DNA of 64,000 nucleotides from Isoetes taiwanensis. Taxonomy: Eukaryota; Streptophyta; Lycopodiopsida; Isoetales; Isoetaceae. Under the pieces are notes generated by a model. That model was not told the DNA's origin, made no database searches, and saw only the letters and a list, made by a program, of their open reading frames with translations. The translations under genes were made by a program, and so were the position numbers. The DNA lies in the NCBI GenBank assembly GCA_021234155.1, contig JAJEKV010000008.1, positions 18,032,042 through 18,096,041 on the forward strand, in the 5' to 3' direction. Below, piece by piece: positions 1 through 10,250 of this stretch (position 1 is the stretch's first letter; each line of letters begins with the position of its first letter).

Positions 1-99
1 CCGCAATTGAGGTCTCACCGCTGAGGGTTCAAAGAAGGACAATGGTGCCATTTGAAGATGCACAACACCCCAAAGTCCTATAGGAGTACAACCAATTGT

Positions 100-540
100 G
101 GATCGATTTGATTGCAACAGAACCACCACCACCACCCAAGAAGTCGCCCAAGAAGCTATAGAAGAAGTCAGTAAAACACAACACCGGTTGTGGAAAAACA
201 AACAATCCGGATTGTACACTAATGAAGCACCTAAGGAAGTTGAGGGAGTAATTCCATCTGGATGAGGGCAACTTGGCTGAATATTTGCGAAAAGGAAAGG
301 GCGTAAGAACAAAGAGGGGTAAGCTGGAGGATAGCAAAGTAGTTGTTCAGGCTACAAGAAAGAGAACAAGAAGTAGCTATGCAAAAGATGCAGGAAGCAG
401 TCTCAATCATGACACCACACATATCGAAGTGTGTTCTGAAGAAAATGCAGAATCAGGCCCTCAAGGTTCAGTGGAGCCCGATCTTCAACAAGTGATTTCG
501 CCATTAATAACCCCGAAAGGGGGTATGGGCATTGTTGGGC
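100..540 (+). pseudogene. Basic N-terminal coding remnant, probably linked to the HAD remnant downstream
   Basis: I do not recognise a named family. The best frame runs through a proline/lysine stretch (PPPPPKKSPKK), a short cysteine-containing segment (GCGKTNNPDC), a leucine/arginine-rich stretch (LMKHLRKLRE) and a lysine/arginine-rich region (RKGKGVRTKRGK) before an acidic, serine-rich tail. Two in-frame stops interrupt it: TAG at 159-161 and TAA at 249-251. Both positions would read naturally as glutamine codons changed by one C-to-T step. A GGTATG at about 519 could be a 5' splice site. The HAD-phosphatase remnant begins about 230 bp further on in the same orientation, so the two may have been exons of one gene. 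The basic composition suggests a nuclear protein, which is inference only. Confidence 0.35.
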
Positions 541-769
541 AAGTCCACAACTTAGTGTTGATTAAAACATTGAATATTATTGATTTTCTTTTGTTGCATT
601 CACTGTAGGATTACCAGTTCATTCTGTTAGGTCAGAGAATCCTGCTGTTGATACAGAAAGGTTTCCACATTCAACCCATTTTTCATTTTCATCTTCATCT
701 ATTTATTCATGTAGTAATTCTGTTGTGTGTAGGTATTCGGGATGTTCCAACGCGTACTAAATATTGATT

Positions 770-1270
770 TGCCAGCCCAAAGATAAACTCATTGTCTTGG
801 ATTTAAATGGTGTGTTGGTAAAACATTTGGTGCAAATGAACACACACGCTTGGAAGCAGGATTGACAATGACATACACTCAGCGTAAAGAAAGTGATATT
901 CGCACTGCGTGTTCTTCTTGAAGACTTTGTTACGTATGTCGTGTTGGTATATGGTCATCAATGCAACTCTCCAATGTGGAAGATGTGTCAAGTACTATGT
1001 CCGCATTTGAGGGATGATTTGAATTTGTATGGGGACAGGGAAAAATGTGTGCGGAACACCGGTTTTCACCACCCTAACAAACCCGGGTCTGTCGGTCATG
1101 ATGAAGCCACTTGGGAAAATATATGAGTCATACCCAAGATTCTCGGGTAAGACTTTGCTTTGATGATTCATTGTACAAGTCTTACCTTAGCAAAGTCCCC
1201 GGAAATTTTCAAGGGTATTTTGATTCAAGATGGATGTCCATGATGAAGTGCTTCCAAGACTCACCCCAAA
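770..1270 (+). pseudogene. FCP1/NIF-like HAD phosphatase remnant (copy 1)
   Basis: Phosphatases of this superfamily dephosphorylate phosphoproteins, for example the RNA polymerase II C-terminal domain, through an aspartyl-phosphate. Motif I reads DLNGVLV at 800-820, with Asn where classical FCP1-type enzymes have the second Asp. Motif II reads VGIWSSM at 943-963 in another frame. Motif IV reads FDDSLYKSYL at 1159-1188, again after a frame change. At least three frame changes and several stops separate the motifs, so this copy is dead. It matches, motif by motif, a second copy on the minus strand at 41.5-42.1 kb, which also has DLNG and GIWSSM. Domain identity is fairly secure; substrate and subfamily are not. 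Confidence 0.6.
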
Positions 1271-1844
1271 GATAGAAGAAATACCGCAGCCAAGACCGAG
1301 GAAGAAATGAAGTCTTTGGTGAAGAATACACATAGATACAAGCCTTGGCCTAAGACATGATAGAAAGATTATGAAGCTATGCTTGGAAAGACTTTTTCGA
1401 AAAACAGATTGCCCGCAAGTTTGTGAAGAAGGAATTGGAGAAGGTTTATGGTGATGACGCTTTGTCATTCTCCATGATTATTGGCCTTTTTGTCATTTAT
1501 TTAGGCCAAGGAATCCTACACTTTTCATGTACCATCTTTATCTTAATTTAAGAATGTTATTGCTATATTGTTTATGTAGTTCAATGCGGACTTGTCTATA
1601 AGTTTTTGCTATATTGTTTATATATACTTCAATGTTGATCAAAGGGATGCTTAAAACTTATCAAGTGCTTAAAAAAAAAAAAAATTGCCCGTAAGTGCTA
1701 TGGTTTGAGTCTTAATGGCGATATCGCTTTATTGTCTTGGCAAAGGATGATACTTTTATGTAGTTGCTTAATGTCATCATGTGCTTCTTGTCATGCGGTG
1801 TAAGGTGCAAATTGTTTATTGCTGCCATATAACTGCTTAAAGGT

Positions 1845-2255
1845 AGTCGTTTATTGCATAAGTGCTCGTGTGTTCAAAGTGCTTACTCACCGCAATCTGC
1901 TGAAAGTGATTAAAGTGCTTAGTGTTTGAAACTAATGAAAGAGCTAGAAACAAATCGTTACACTCAAGCAGAATCTGAATGGACCGCATGTGAATTGAAC
2001 TTCATAAATTTGATAGATAGACAAAAATAACATTTCATAGATGAAAAACATATATGTTCTCAGATCGCTTGCGCTGTTTACTACGTTATGCTATATAATT
2101 TGTTTACATGATAGTCGTTTTATTGCATGTGTGTTTTGCATTCCCAAAGCTTACTCACTGCTAATCTTTGAAACTAATTAAAGTGCTTCGTGTTTGAGCC
2201 AGATAATCGCTACATTCAAAGGTAATATGGACTGCATAAGAATTCAATGTTTTGC
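1845..2255. repeat. Imperfect direct duplication of about 150 bp
   Basis: The segment at about 1845-1995 recurs at about 2111-2255 in the same orientation. Shared landmarks are TAGTCGTTTTATTGCAT, GCTTACTCAC, AACTAATKAAAG and AGTGCTTMGTGTTTGA. The copies have diverged by small indels. An A15 tract lies at about 1670-1685, and a shorter direct repeat (TGCTATATTGTTTAT) lies at about 1560 and 1608. I see no gene between 1270 and 2400. Confidence 0.6.
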
Positions 2256-2401
2256 CACCGCATGGATAATAGAAGTAAGAACATCAAATGAATTCATTCT
2301 TTACTCAATAGAAAAACAAAATGTGATCTTTAAAAGAAGTAGATGAGACAAGATAGAGAAAATTGTGAGAGAAAAAATTTTTGTATATTAACAAAATTTT
2401 T

Positions 2402-2742
2402 CTAAAAAAGGCCTTGGTAGGTGTCTTCGATTCGAGGGGGTGTCTTTGATCGGGGGTGGTCTTGAGGGGGTGTATTTGAGCGGGGGTGTCTTTGAACAGG
2501 GGTGTCTTCAAGGGGTGTCTTGGGGGGTGTCTTCAAGGGCTTTACTCGCTCACTCCACATTCTCCTCCAATTCCACGCCTCCTCTTGCCTCTTAGTGGGG
2601 CTCTTCATAACGACAAAAAGCATTTGTTTTTCTTCTTCTTCATCCGCCTCTTCCTCTTCCTCTCCATCTTCCTCTTCCTCCTCAGAATTGTCTTCCTCAG
2701 AATTGTCTTCTTCTTCTTCTTCAGATTCCTCTTCTTCTTCCA

Positions 2743-2773
<31 letters not shown>

Positions 2774-3022
2774 CACTTCCTGCCCCACTTCCTGCTCCAC
2801 TTCTGTAAACAAGAATGTTAGAAAAAGAAAAACAAAACAAAAAAAAATGCAAAACAAGATAATACCTTCTTCTTCCTCTCGATCTTCGGTGTCTGTTCTT
2901 GAATCTGGCTGAACCGGCTCGAAGAAGTAGGCCCCCTTGTATTGCGGAGCGACATCCGCATCTTCTGGCACTTGTTTAAGCACATACTCTGGTGCTTGGT
3001 TTCCGCTGCATGCAGAGGCCAT
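2402..3022 (-). CDS. Highly acidic protein with proline-rich tail, two exons
   Basis: No family recognised. The ATG at 3020-3022 opens MASACSGNQAPEYVLKQ, followed by a short ordered-looking region and RTDTEDREEEE. The frame then enters a 63-bp AT-rich segment with GT at its 5' end and TTTACAG at its 3' end (2803-2865), which I read as an intron; its length is a multiple of three, so the frame stays open either way. After it comes about 70 residues of almost pure Glu/Asp/Ser encoded by CTT/CTC microsatellite, a short basic segment (KSPTKRQEEAWNW) and a TP-rich tail built from a degenerate repeat of roughly 16 bp. The stop is TAG at 2402-2404. A second acidic protein with a short intron lies at 54.7-55.1 kb. 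Acidic tracts of this kind occur in histone-binding proteins; that role is only a guess. Confidence 0.45.
2803..2865 (-). other. Predicted short intron in the acidic-protein gene
   Basis: On the minus strand the segment begins GTATTATC and ends TTGTTTACAG. It is T-rich, 63 bp long, and interrupts an otherwise charged reading frame with an implausible run of Phe/Leu/Cys codons. Splicing would restore a continuous acidic sequence. Confidence 0.5.
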
Positions 3023-3143
3023 TGCAAATAAACGGAGCGTGAGGCGAATTGGAAACGGATTCTGCCGGCTTAAGGCGGTAGCGTGAGGGCGTAAGAAGAG
3101 CTGAAATCCTATGATTAGGGGCCTAGTGCTTAAATCCTATGCT

Positions 3144-3181
3144 TAGGCGCGTCAGTATACGAAAAACCTCACACGCGCCAG
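3144..3181. promoter_or_regulatory. Degenerate GGCGCG / CGCGCC half-sites upstream of the acidic gene
   Basis: TAGGCGCGTCAG at 3144-3155 and CACACGCGCCAG at 3169-3181 are oppositely oriented. They resemble halves of the CACGCCWGGCGTG palindrome found upstream of minus-strand units at 42-55 kb. They lie about 120-160 bp upstream of the acidic protein's ATG. A regulatory role is inferred from position only. Confidence 0.25.
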
Positions 3182-3539
3182 AACAATTAATTCGTAACCA
3201 GGCTTAAATAATTCGTACGACCATTGGAATTGACACATGTCACATCGAGGAAATGCCTTTACAATATAATTTTGCCAAGAATGTTGGGATAGTGATGGTA
3301 TCAAAATAAATAATTGAATGTTATTCCAATGTCACAAATGTACATTCTTAAACAACAATTCAATCTTCATTTCAAAGTACGTGTCCATGCACACCACCCT
3401 TGTGCATCCTCACTATTATTAATATATATACAAATGTGTGCTTACGTGCTTAGGTGCTGGAACAACAAATCACTTGAAAAGAATGCCATCAATTTGGTTA
3501 AGTGTCAAAGAATTACATTGTTATTGGGAGATGGCCATA

Positions 3540-6237
3540 ATTTTTTCATTGGTCTCCCGTGGAAATTGCAGTACATGTCCCAGGCCTTCTATTTTTCCAT
3601 ATCAATTTTAGGATATCTTACCACATGGCTGTGTACCCGGAGGCTTCTAAGTTGTTTAGTGAGCAACATATACTTGAAATTACCCATGAATTGATAATAC
3701 AATCCACTTAAGATAACCTCATGCACTCCAAATTTTTGCCCCCATCCATCTTTGTATGAATCTTCAAGTGTGCATTTGGGTTCTGTGCACTTGAGGATGT
3801 AGAAGTCCACACCCTCTGAATTGTCTACCTCAAAGATTCACCCAAAATTGTCACCTACCTCTACCAAATTATCGATCCATTCATTGGCTTGTTCAAGAGT
3901 CTCCTTTTTCTTCTCAACTCCTGGTTTTAAGTGGGTTACCTCCCACTTTCCAAATCTACCTGTATTGATGCAGGAGTCCCAATTATGATCCATGCAAAAC
4001 GAAAGGTAAACATGACGGGGCATCTATGAGCAAGCCTGTTTGGTCTAGTCCTCTTTGTGTCCGACGTTGAATCTTCTTTTGTGCCTTTGAGTGTTTCAAT
4101 TTCATATTCTTCCATGTTTGCCACAACAAAGCCAGTTCAATTTCCCAAAAATATCTTTTGATCTCATCTGTTTCATCGACCGGGTAGATCACTGAAATAT
4201 GTACACGTAAATTTTACAATATCTTTAGCATGCCTCGCTTGCACACCATTGGGTTTGAGTTGTTCCTTACTTAGCGCCTTTTGATAACAAAGACTGCACC
4301 ATCATGTTCACCTTTACCATGAGCAGTGGCAAAGTAGTTCCACACTATTTCCTTGTCATTGATTGTGAAGTACCGCCTAAGAAAAAAAAAAAAGGTTTTT
4401 CCGACTTGAATTGTGATGAGCAGCCATCACTCCAAAACCAATGCTTCTCATACTCTATTTCCTCGTTCCTTAAGCCATGCAACATGCTTCAGAGGCGTTG
4501 TTCCACAAATAATGAGTCATGCACTTTATCATGAAATGTAAAAGTGAGTCTCTTTTATGATCTTCCTACCGTTGTTGAGTCTATTCTGATCCGCTCCAAC
4601 CTTTCGTTTTTTTTCTCTTCTTTGGACGGTCTTCTTACGTGCGCGAGAACGGGAATATCGCACTTTTGTCATGCCTATATGTTATGTGAACAAGTATAGA
4701 AACTTGGTGCGTATGCCGGTGCATTGTTTGGGGCTCATTCGGATCTTGATGCTGTAATTTTCGCAAAGTCAATAACGGATACAATTGTATCTTCCGGAAA
4801 TGATGACACACTTGTTTAAACCGATTGGCACGCCAATGTGCTATGTAATTGTGTGGAACAAAATCTGATATTACCTTCTTCACTTCCTCTTGAAATTCTT
4901 TGGAACTTCTGTCCTTCTGTACTAATCTCAAGACAGGTTTGTACCTCAAAGCCTTTCTTGGATCCCCCGAATTCTCTCGTCTCCGGTCCACGCAGGTTGC
5001 TTTTCAAATGTCTTCCAATTAACTAGTAATTGAACCCGTGCCATCCATTTCTCGTGGACATTTTCTAATTCTATCCAACCCACATTTTTTACACGCCAAC
5101 ATCAAGCGATTATGATCAAACCACTCCTCATCATCACCTTTCTTCGCAGACCACTTGTCTCCATAAATCACTGGTACACTTGATTGTATGCTCCTTGGCT
5201 GCACATTCTGGGCCAGGGCCACAAATCTCACAGTGGCAGTTGCAATTGTCATGAACTCCACCCGATTTTCTCAGGCTGTTCAATCCTTGCATGATGTATT
5301 CAAATTTCAAGTGGTAAATGCAACGGCATGTATGCCTCTCACATCCTCCTTACAAAACTAGGTTTCAACCTCTCAAAAGTCTGCAATGCAATTTTGATAT
5401 GAGGATTCTCCTCTCTAAACACGAGGTAGAATTGCAACTGCAGGGGAAATCGTGTGAATGCCAAATAAATGCTACATATAATGAACACTACAATATAGGA
5501 TGAATACTTACTTGGTGACTTCAAGAAGGTGAATTGGATGTTCCATCTTTATTCATCTCGATACATACTTCCTCACGCTCTTTCTTGTATGGAGAAACTC
5601 TTGTATTTTCTCGTCCGGAACTTGATAATGCTTCTCTATTGTGATCTAACATGCTATCCATCCGCTTCCTCCTCCTCGAACATTGACCAAGGTCCTTCCC
5701 CTTTGTTAGCTTGCACCCTTCTTTGAAAAGCATTTGAAATTGTTTTTCCGGGGATCTTTGAGCAACCGCCACTTCGCTTGATTCAATGGCTTGACACCAT
5801 TTGTACTGCTTCTGCCGCCATTATCAGGGTGGACTTCCTTGCACGAAGCATGTCATAATTCCTCTCAAACTTATGTTCTTGCATTGTTTCCTTCAAATTC
5901 TTCACCATTTGCTCGGCCATAGTAACCTGCTTAGATTTCTTTATAGAAGCAATTGGTAAATCCCTTGCCCTCCAAAGAAGACATCAAGGATCGCCTTTGT
6001 CATTGTCATCAACATTTGTCTTGATTTGGTTGAATACTTCATAAATTTCTCCTGAAATTTCTCTTATTCTCATGGGTCACTCAGTCTCAATTTCTTATTC
6101 GTCTTTGAAGGCGAATCTTTAGAAGGGGAATTCTTCTTCATTGCTACCTTCTTTGCATATAATCTCTGCCTCTGATCTCTCTTCCTTGCTGCATCAATGG
6201 CTCTGTAAATTGAACGGGGAGAGGAATTGGGTTTCAT
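3540..6237 (-). pseudogene. Decayed gene of a widespread SDGC-motif family (probable transposon protein)
   Basis: The reading starts near an ATG at 6235-6237 (MKPNSSPRSIYRAIDA, then basic) and can be followed through many frame changes. Landmarks in order are a basic/serine region (5.5-5.8 kb), CKKCGLDRIRKCP (about 5.07 kb), HNYIAHWRANRFKQV followed by a VSVIDFA segment (4.7-4.85 kb), KHWFWSDGCSSQFKS (about 4.39-4.45 kb), KALSKEQLKPNGVQARHA (about 4.25 kb), and a C-terminal piece from about 4.02 kb to 3.59 kb. I recognise the D..ENY-like and SDGC.SQFK pattern from a family of large uncharacterised eukaryotic proteins in plants and animals, often multicopy. Two conserved acidic motifs make a DDE-type nuclease fold conceivable, but that is inference. 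This copy cannot be translated intact. Confidence 0.5.
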
Positions 6238-8879
6238 CTATCCCGGATTTCTGTGTATTGCTGAATTGTTGAGGGCAAATTGTTGAATTTCGGTTCAGGC
6301 AATTCTTGGAAACAATTAGTCCCTCCATTTTGCTTGAATTCAAGATGGGTTAGCCCGCCATCCAGGAATATGGCGGGCTACAGGCATTCATGTTTCCGGC
6401 ACCAAACATGTTCATGATTCTCTCAGCCTGTCATTTGACGGGCGCGCACCCTACATGTCAATACTTCAATCACGCACGTCGTGTTTAAAACACACCAATT
6501 TTAAGCACTTGTAAGCAGCGTCCGGACGGTGATTTCTGCTACCCAATACCGATTTTGCACCCTAGCGTCCGGTGTGGTATAGGATATGATTAGATTATAC
6601 CAACTTAGCATTCTAAGTTACCACTTCATGCTTTTTGGATATGCACTTATAAGTCCTAGTCTTGCTTTATGAGCTTATGCTTGAGTGTGAGGTAACCCTT
6701 CCCAATGAGTCAATTCCTTCGCTGCCTCCTTAGTATGCAGGGACATGGTATATTTGGTTGACTTCCTGATGTTGCCTATGCTTAGTATAGAATCATCGGC
6801 TTGGTTTTCAAGATAACTGATGTATGGGAATTGGATCGATATCCTAGTTGATTCATGCCTATTTGACGTTTTCTTGTTCAAGTCTATTGGTTTGTTTCGG
6901 TTTGGGTGAGTCCTGAGCTATTTTTTCTGCCTTCTTGCTAAAAGGATCACATGCTAGCTTTATCGGGTTCATATATGATTCCACGCACCACACCAAATGA
7001 GTCGTTGGAGGTCTTGACGTCTTGCATCTTGGAGACAAATTAACCCATTGGATCAATGTGCCCTCTCAGAAGACCTAAAAATTGCCTACTCTGGTGCCCT
7101 TAATAGGGAGCAAGGAGGTCCCAAAGTGAGCCTCTTTTTGTCCCTAATCCTCCATTTGATGCCATAAAATGGGTTCGTGAACAAAAGATGTACATATGAG
7201 TAGCCATTTGAAGCTTATCATGAGACCATCGCGACTTTCCTTTTGCATTAATGTCGATAAGATCACTTATAATATGTCGACAATCTTAAACAGCTGCACT
7301 CCATTAATTTTGGTATCATTCTTTGTAGTTAAATCTGCTAATGGTTAAATCTGGATCGTTTTAGAATGGAGATTATTTGTGGCATTAACAAATGCCAACC
7401 ATCAAATACAGAAACCTAAATCCAGATACCAATTGTACAATAATATTGCCAAAACTAAGAAATTATAAAAATAAATACACAATGGTCAAGCTCAATATTT
7501 GAACTCAGAGGGATTCTCCTTTGGCCAAAGCCTAAGTATTATAAAATGATTATACAATGATCAAGCTCTTTTCTAAGGTTTGAATCTCGGGGAATTCACT
7601 TTTATTACATAAGCATATGCCACCTGCATTCTTAGGGTGATGAGAAACACTTCTATATACGTATGTCAAAGCCGTGGAAAAACACCCCTTTCGTCAAGAA
7701 AATACACTAGAATGTCACTAAGAAGGGGGATTTAAACCCCTAGTATATATATGGAAACGCTGAAAAATAAGGTTTATATGGGTCTTCTATATGAATCCCC
7801 AGGGATTTGAACTTGGACTTACCCTTTTTCATGCGATAGAAAAAATCTAGAAAAACATGGAGGGTACGTTTCTCTGGAGTTGAACCTGAGTTAAATCCAA
7901 TGGACAAAAAATGCTGCTACTTATCTGACAGGTTCTTGGATTGCAAAGATCTCGAGCAGCACGTAATCTAGACCTCGCATAAAACTGTGATAAGATCCTA
8001 AATTGCCATATCTAAGGCCACAGATTCAACATCTCGTTGTAAAAGCCCGGCGGATTCACCTATATGCATATTGGATATGCCATCTGCGAAGATGGGGTCA
8101 GGTAAAAACCCCTACTATTGTTCTAACAGCCCTTTTCATACTCCTATCCATTCCTCTGCATGTATACCCCATAAATTATTTCTACGGAGAAATTAGTAAA
8201 CTTTTATATATATTATCTACCCATAATCAAATTTTTTACATATTGTATACATAATCTATACACCTTAGTGTGTTGTTAAGTCCATACTTGTATATTTTTT
8301 TGGATACATATACATAAGTAAATGCTAATAAAAAACCTCTAAAAGTATTCGCTGATGTTATTTACACATTACACCCCCCTTGTGTGAAAGTGGCTATGCA
8401 TCGCTGTAAAGTTGGGCGGGAAAGCACCCACTACAGCAATGTGCAGTGGTGGGGTAAGGACCAATATGTGTGTGTTGTAATTGTCACATAAGCTACAGCT
8501 TCCCATGGCATTAAAATACCATCTATCTATAAAACAAAAGACAAGAAAAGCACAATATAGGGAAAATTGATTTGATAAAGATGCCCTTTTCAAAATCGCT
8601 CATGGCGATGAACTAGAATGAATATAAGATTTAAATAATAAGATGTTGACACATTGAGGGGTTGCAATTTGAAAGATGGGAAGATATTGGTTTTCTTCAA
8701 ATCAAAAAATCACAATCACTTGTTAATCTGTTGGCTTGTTCATCACGCTCTACTACCCATGATGATGATGACAAATATTAACAAAACCATTGCTACTATA
8801 ACTGCTTTAATTATAGCCTCCTCCTCCTCCTCCTCCTTTCCCTTCCACTTTCTATGTTATATACGTAGAAAATTGTCAC
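6238..8879. other. Gene-free AT-rich tract
   Basis: I see no supported gene. Short open frames here lack domain character. Phrases such as TTTGAACTCAGAGGGATTC (about 7498) and GGTTTGAATCTCGGGGAATTC (about 7579) look like eroded tRNA-related repeat ends. Pairs of inverted tracts are present, but none is long enough to define an element. Confidence 0.4.
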
Positions 8880-9010
8880 ATTTAAGCCTGATCTTAAACT
8901 GCCACACCCGAGGTCACAGGTTCAAACCTGGCCAATACCAATCTAGTAATGGGTACCTTAAAAGTCCATTGCCCCAAGGTCACGGGTTCAAATATAACCA
9001 ATCAGTCCTA
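8880..9010 (+). repeat. SINE-like segment with two B-box-like motifs
   Basis: CACAGGTTCAAACCTGG (about 8917) and CACGGGTTCAAAT (about 8981) resemble the internal RNA polymerase III B box (consensus GGTTCGANTCC). They are about 65 bp apart, in similar context (TTAAACTGCC ... GAGGTCAC / CCTTAAAAGTCC ... AAGGTCAC). This suggests two tandem or nested tRNA-derived SINE fragments. I do not see a complete A box. Confidence 0.3.
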
Positions 9011-10147
9011 TGGTAGAGACCTTAAACCTGCCATATGTACTTGATAATCACATGCAAAGCAGCTTCTAGCATATCGAGCCTAGGTAGCGGATTGACTTCC
9101 ATGTGATATGTAAAATAAAGTGATGTAGAATGCACCCATGGTGTAATGATGAATAGAATGACGTTCTTCAATATAAAAAATATTTAAGCCTGAAAACTTT
9201 AATATGTAGCACAATAACAGGGGTTGTTTTTGTATTTTTATACATTTTTGTCTATGGTTTTCATATGATTCTATGGACGTATTGCATGAGCTCTACTAAT
9301 TAGTATTTCTAGTGCGCCCCGTATTTGATTGCTTAAAACCTATGCTCGTAATGGTTTACCCCCCTCTATTTTTATTTTTCTACATTTTTTCTAGAAAGCC
9401 TGCATGCAAATCTCGGCCCCTTTTGGTTTAGAGTTATCTGCCGAAATGCTTTTCAAATTTTCGATTTCAGGTCTTCTCTGGAGCATGGCATAGCGGCATC
9501 CCTTTCTGTTGCAGCTTCAATCGACACCTACCAGCCATAGGATGCAAAAAAGGAAATGAGGCCGTTCTGTTTGTTTCTCTTTTGTTTTCTGTTTCCGGAT
9601 AGGTGGATCAGCGGGATGCATTTCAAATTCAAAATGCCGAGTCGCTACTGCCTATTTACAAGTAGAATAGGAAGTTAGAAGAGCTATATGAAGATTTTAG
9701 AAGCAATAAAATAAGGCAAAACAACGTTCCATTGCTCCAGTTTACAAGCTAAGTTGTTTTGAGGATTCATGTGGGTGCAGCTTCCTCCAAGAAGTGATAT
9801 TCCTTCTTTGAAATGAAGGCATTAAATGGTATTCATATCTTTCTTTTGTTGCTCATTCAGAGTGCATGGCAAACAGATTTCGTCTTCAGAAATTCATTTC
9901 AGTTTTTGATATTCATTTCAGTTTATGCTGGACTCGCTTTTGGAAGTGGGTTGTTTGTACTTTTGCAAACAATTCTTATAGCCTTCTGTGGGTTACTTAT
10001 TGCACAAAGATTATGCCTAGGAGCATTTTTCTTGCACAAAGATTCTATTTATCCATGCCCAGGAGCATTTTTCCTACACCTATGTCTTTCTACTCCAACA
10101 AAAACAATTCTTACCAGGGTAAGTGCAATAGACATGGGACGTGGACG
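9011..10147. other. No supported gene; hydrophobic open frame near the end
   Basis: From 9813 an ATG-initiated plus-strand frame encodes about 100 hydrophobic residues that could form two or three membrane segments, and runs into the 21-bp repeat. The region contains its own internal duplication (GGAGCATTTTTCTTGCAC / GGAGCATTTTTCCTACAC at about 10021 and 10062). Without recognisable domains or homologous sequence I do not call it a gene. Confidence 0.25.
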
Positions 10148-10250
10148 TCCCTAGAGGGGTTGCATGCATCCCTAGAGGGGTTGCATGCATCCATAGAGGG
10201 GTTGCATGCATCCCTAGAGGGGTTGCATGCATCCATAGAGGGTTTGCTAG
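10148..10250 (+). repeat. 21-bp tandem repeat, about five units
   Basis: The unit is CCCTAGAGGGGTTGCATGCAT with a C/A alternation at the third base of some units; the last unit is degenerate. Because the period is a multiple of three, all frames stay open (for example repeated SLEGLHA). Each unit contains a near-palindromic GCATGC and a CCCTAGAGGGG core. Confidence 0.85.

Noticed and set aside
2486-2912. Plus-strand frames rich in Ser or Phe opposite the acidic gene
   Set aside because: They are antisense readings of the CTT/CTC microsatellite that encodes the Glu tract; the minus frame has an ATG, intron signals and non-repetitive ends.
3314-3694. Plus-strand 126-codon frame
   Set aside because: It lies largely antisense to the C-terminal part of the SDGC-family pseudogene and has no domain.
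8880-9010. Functional tRNA genes
   Set aside because: Only B-box-like motifs are present; no complete cloverleaf with an acceptor stem can be drawn.
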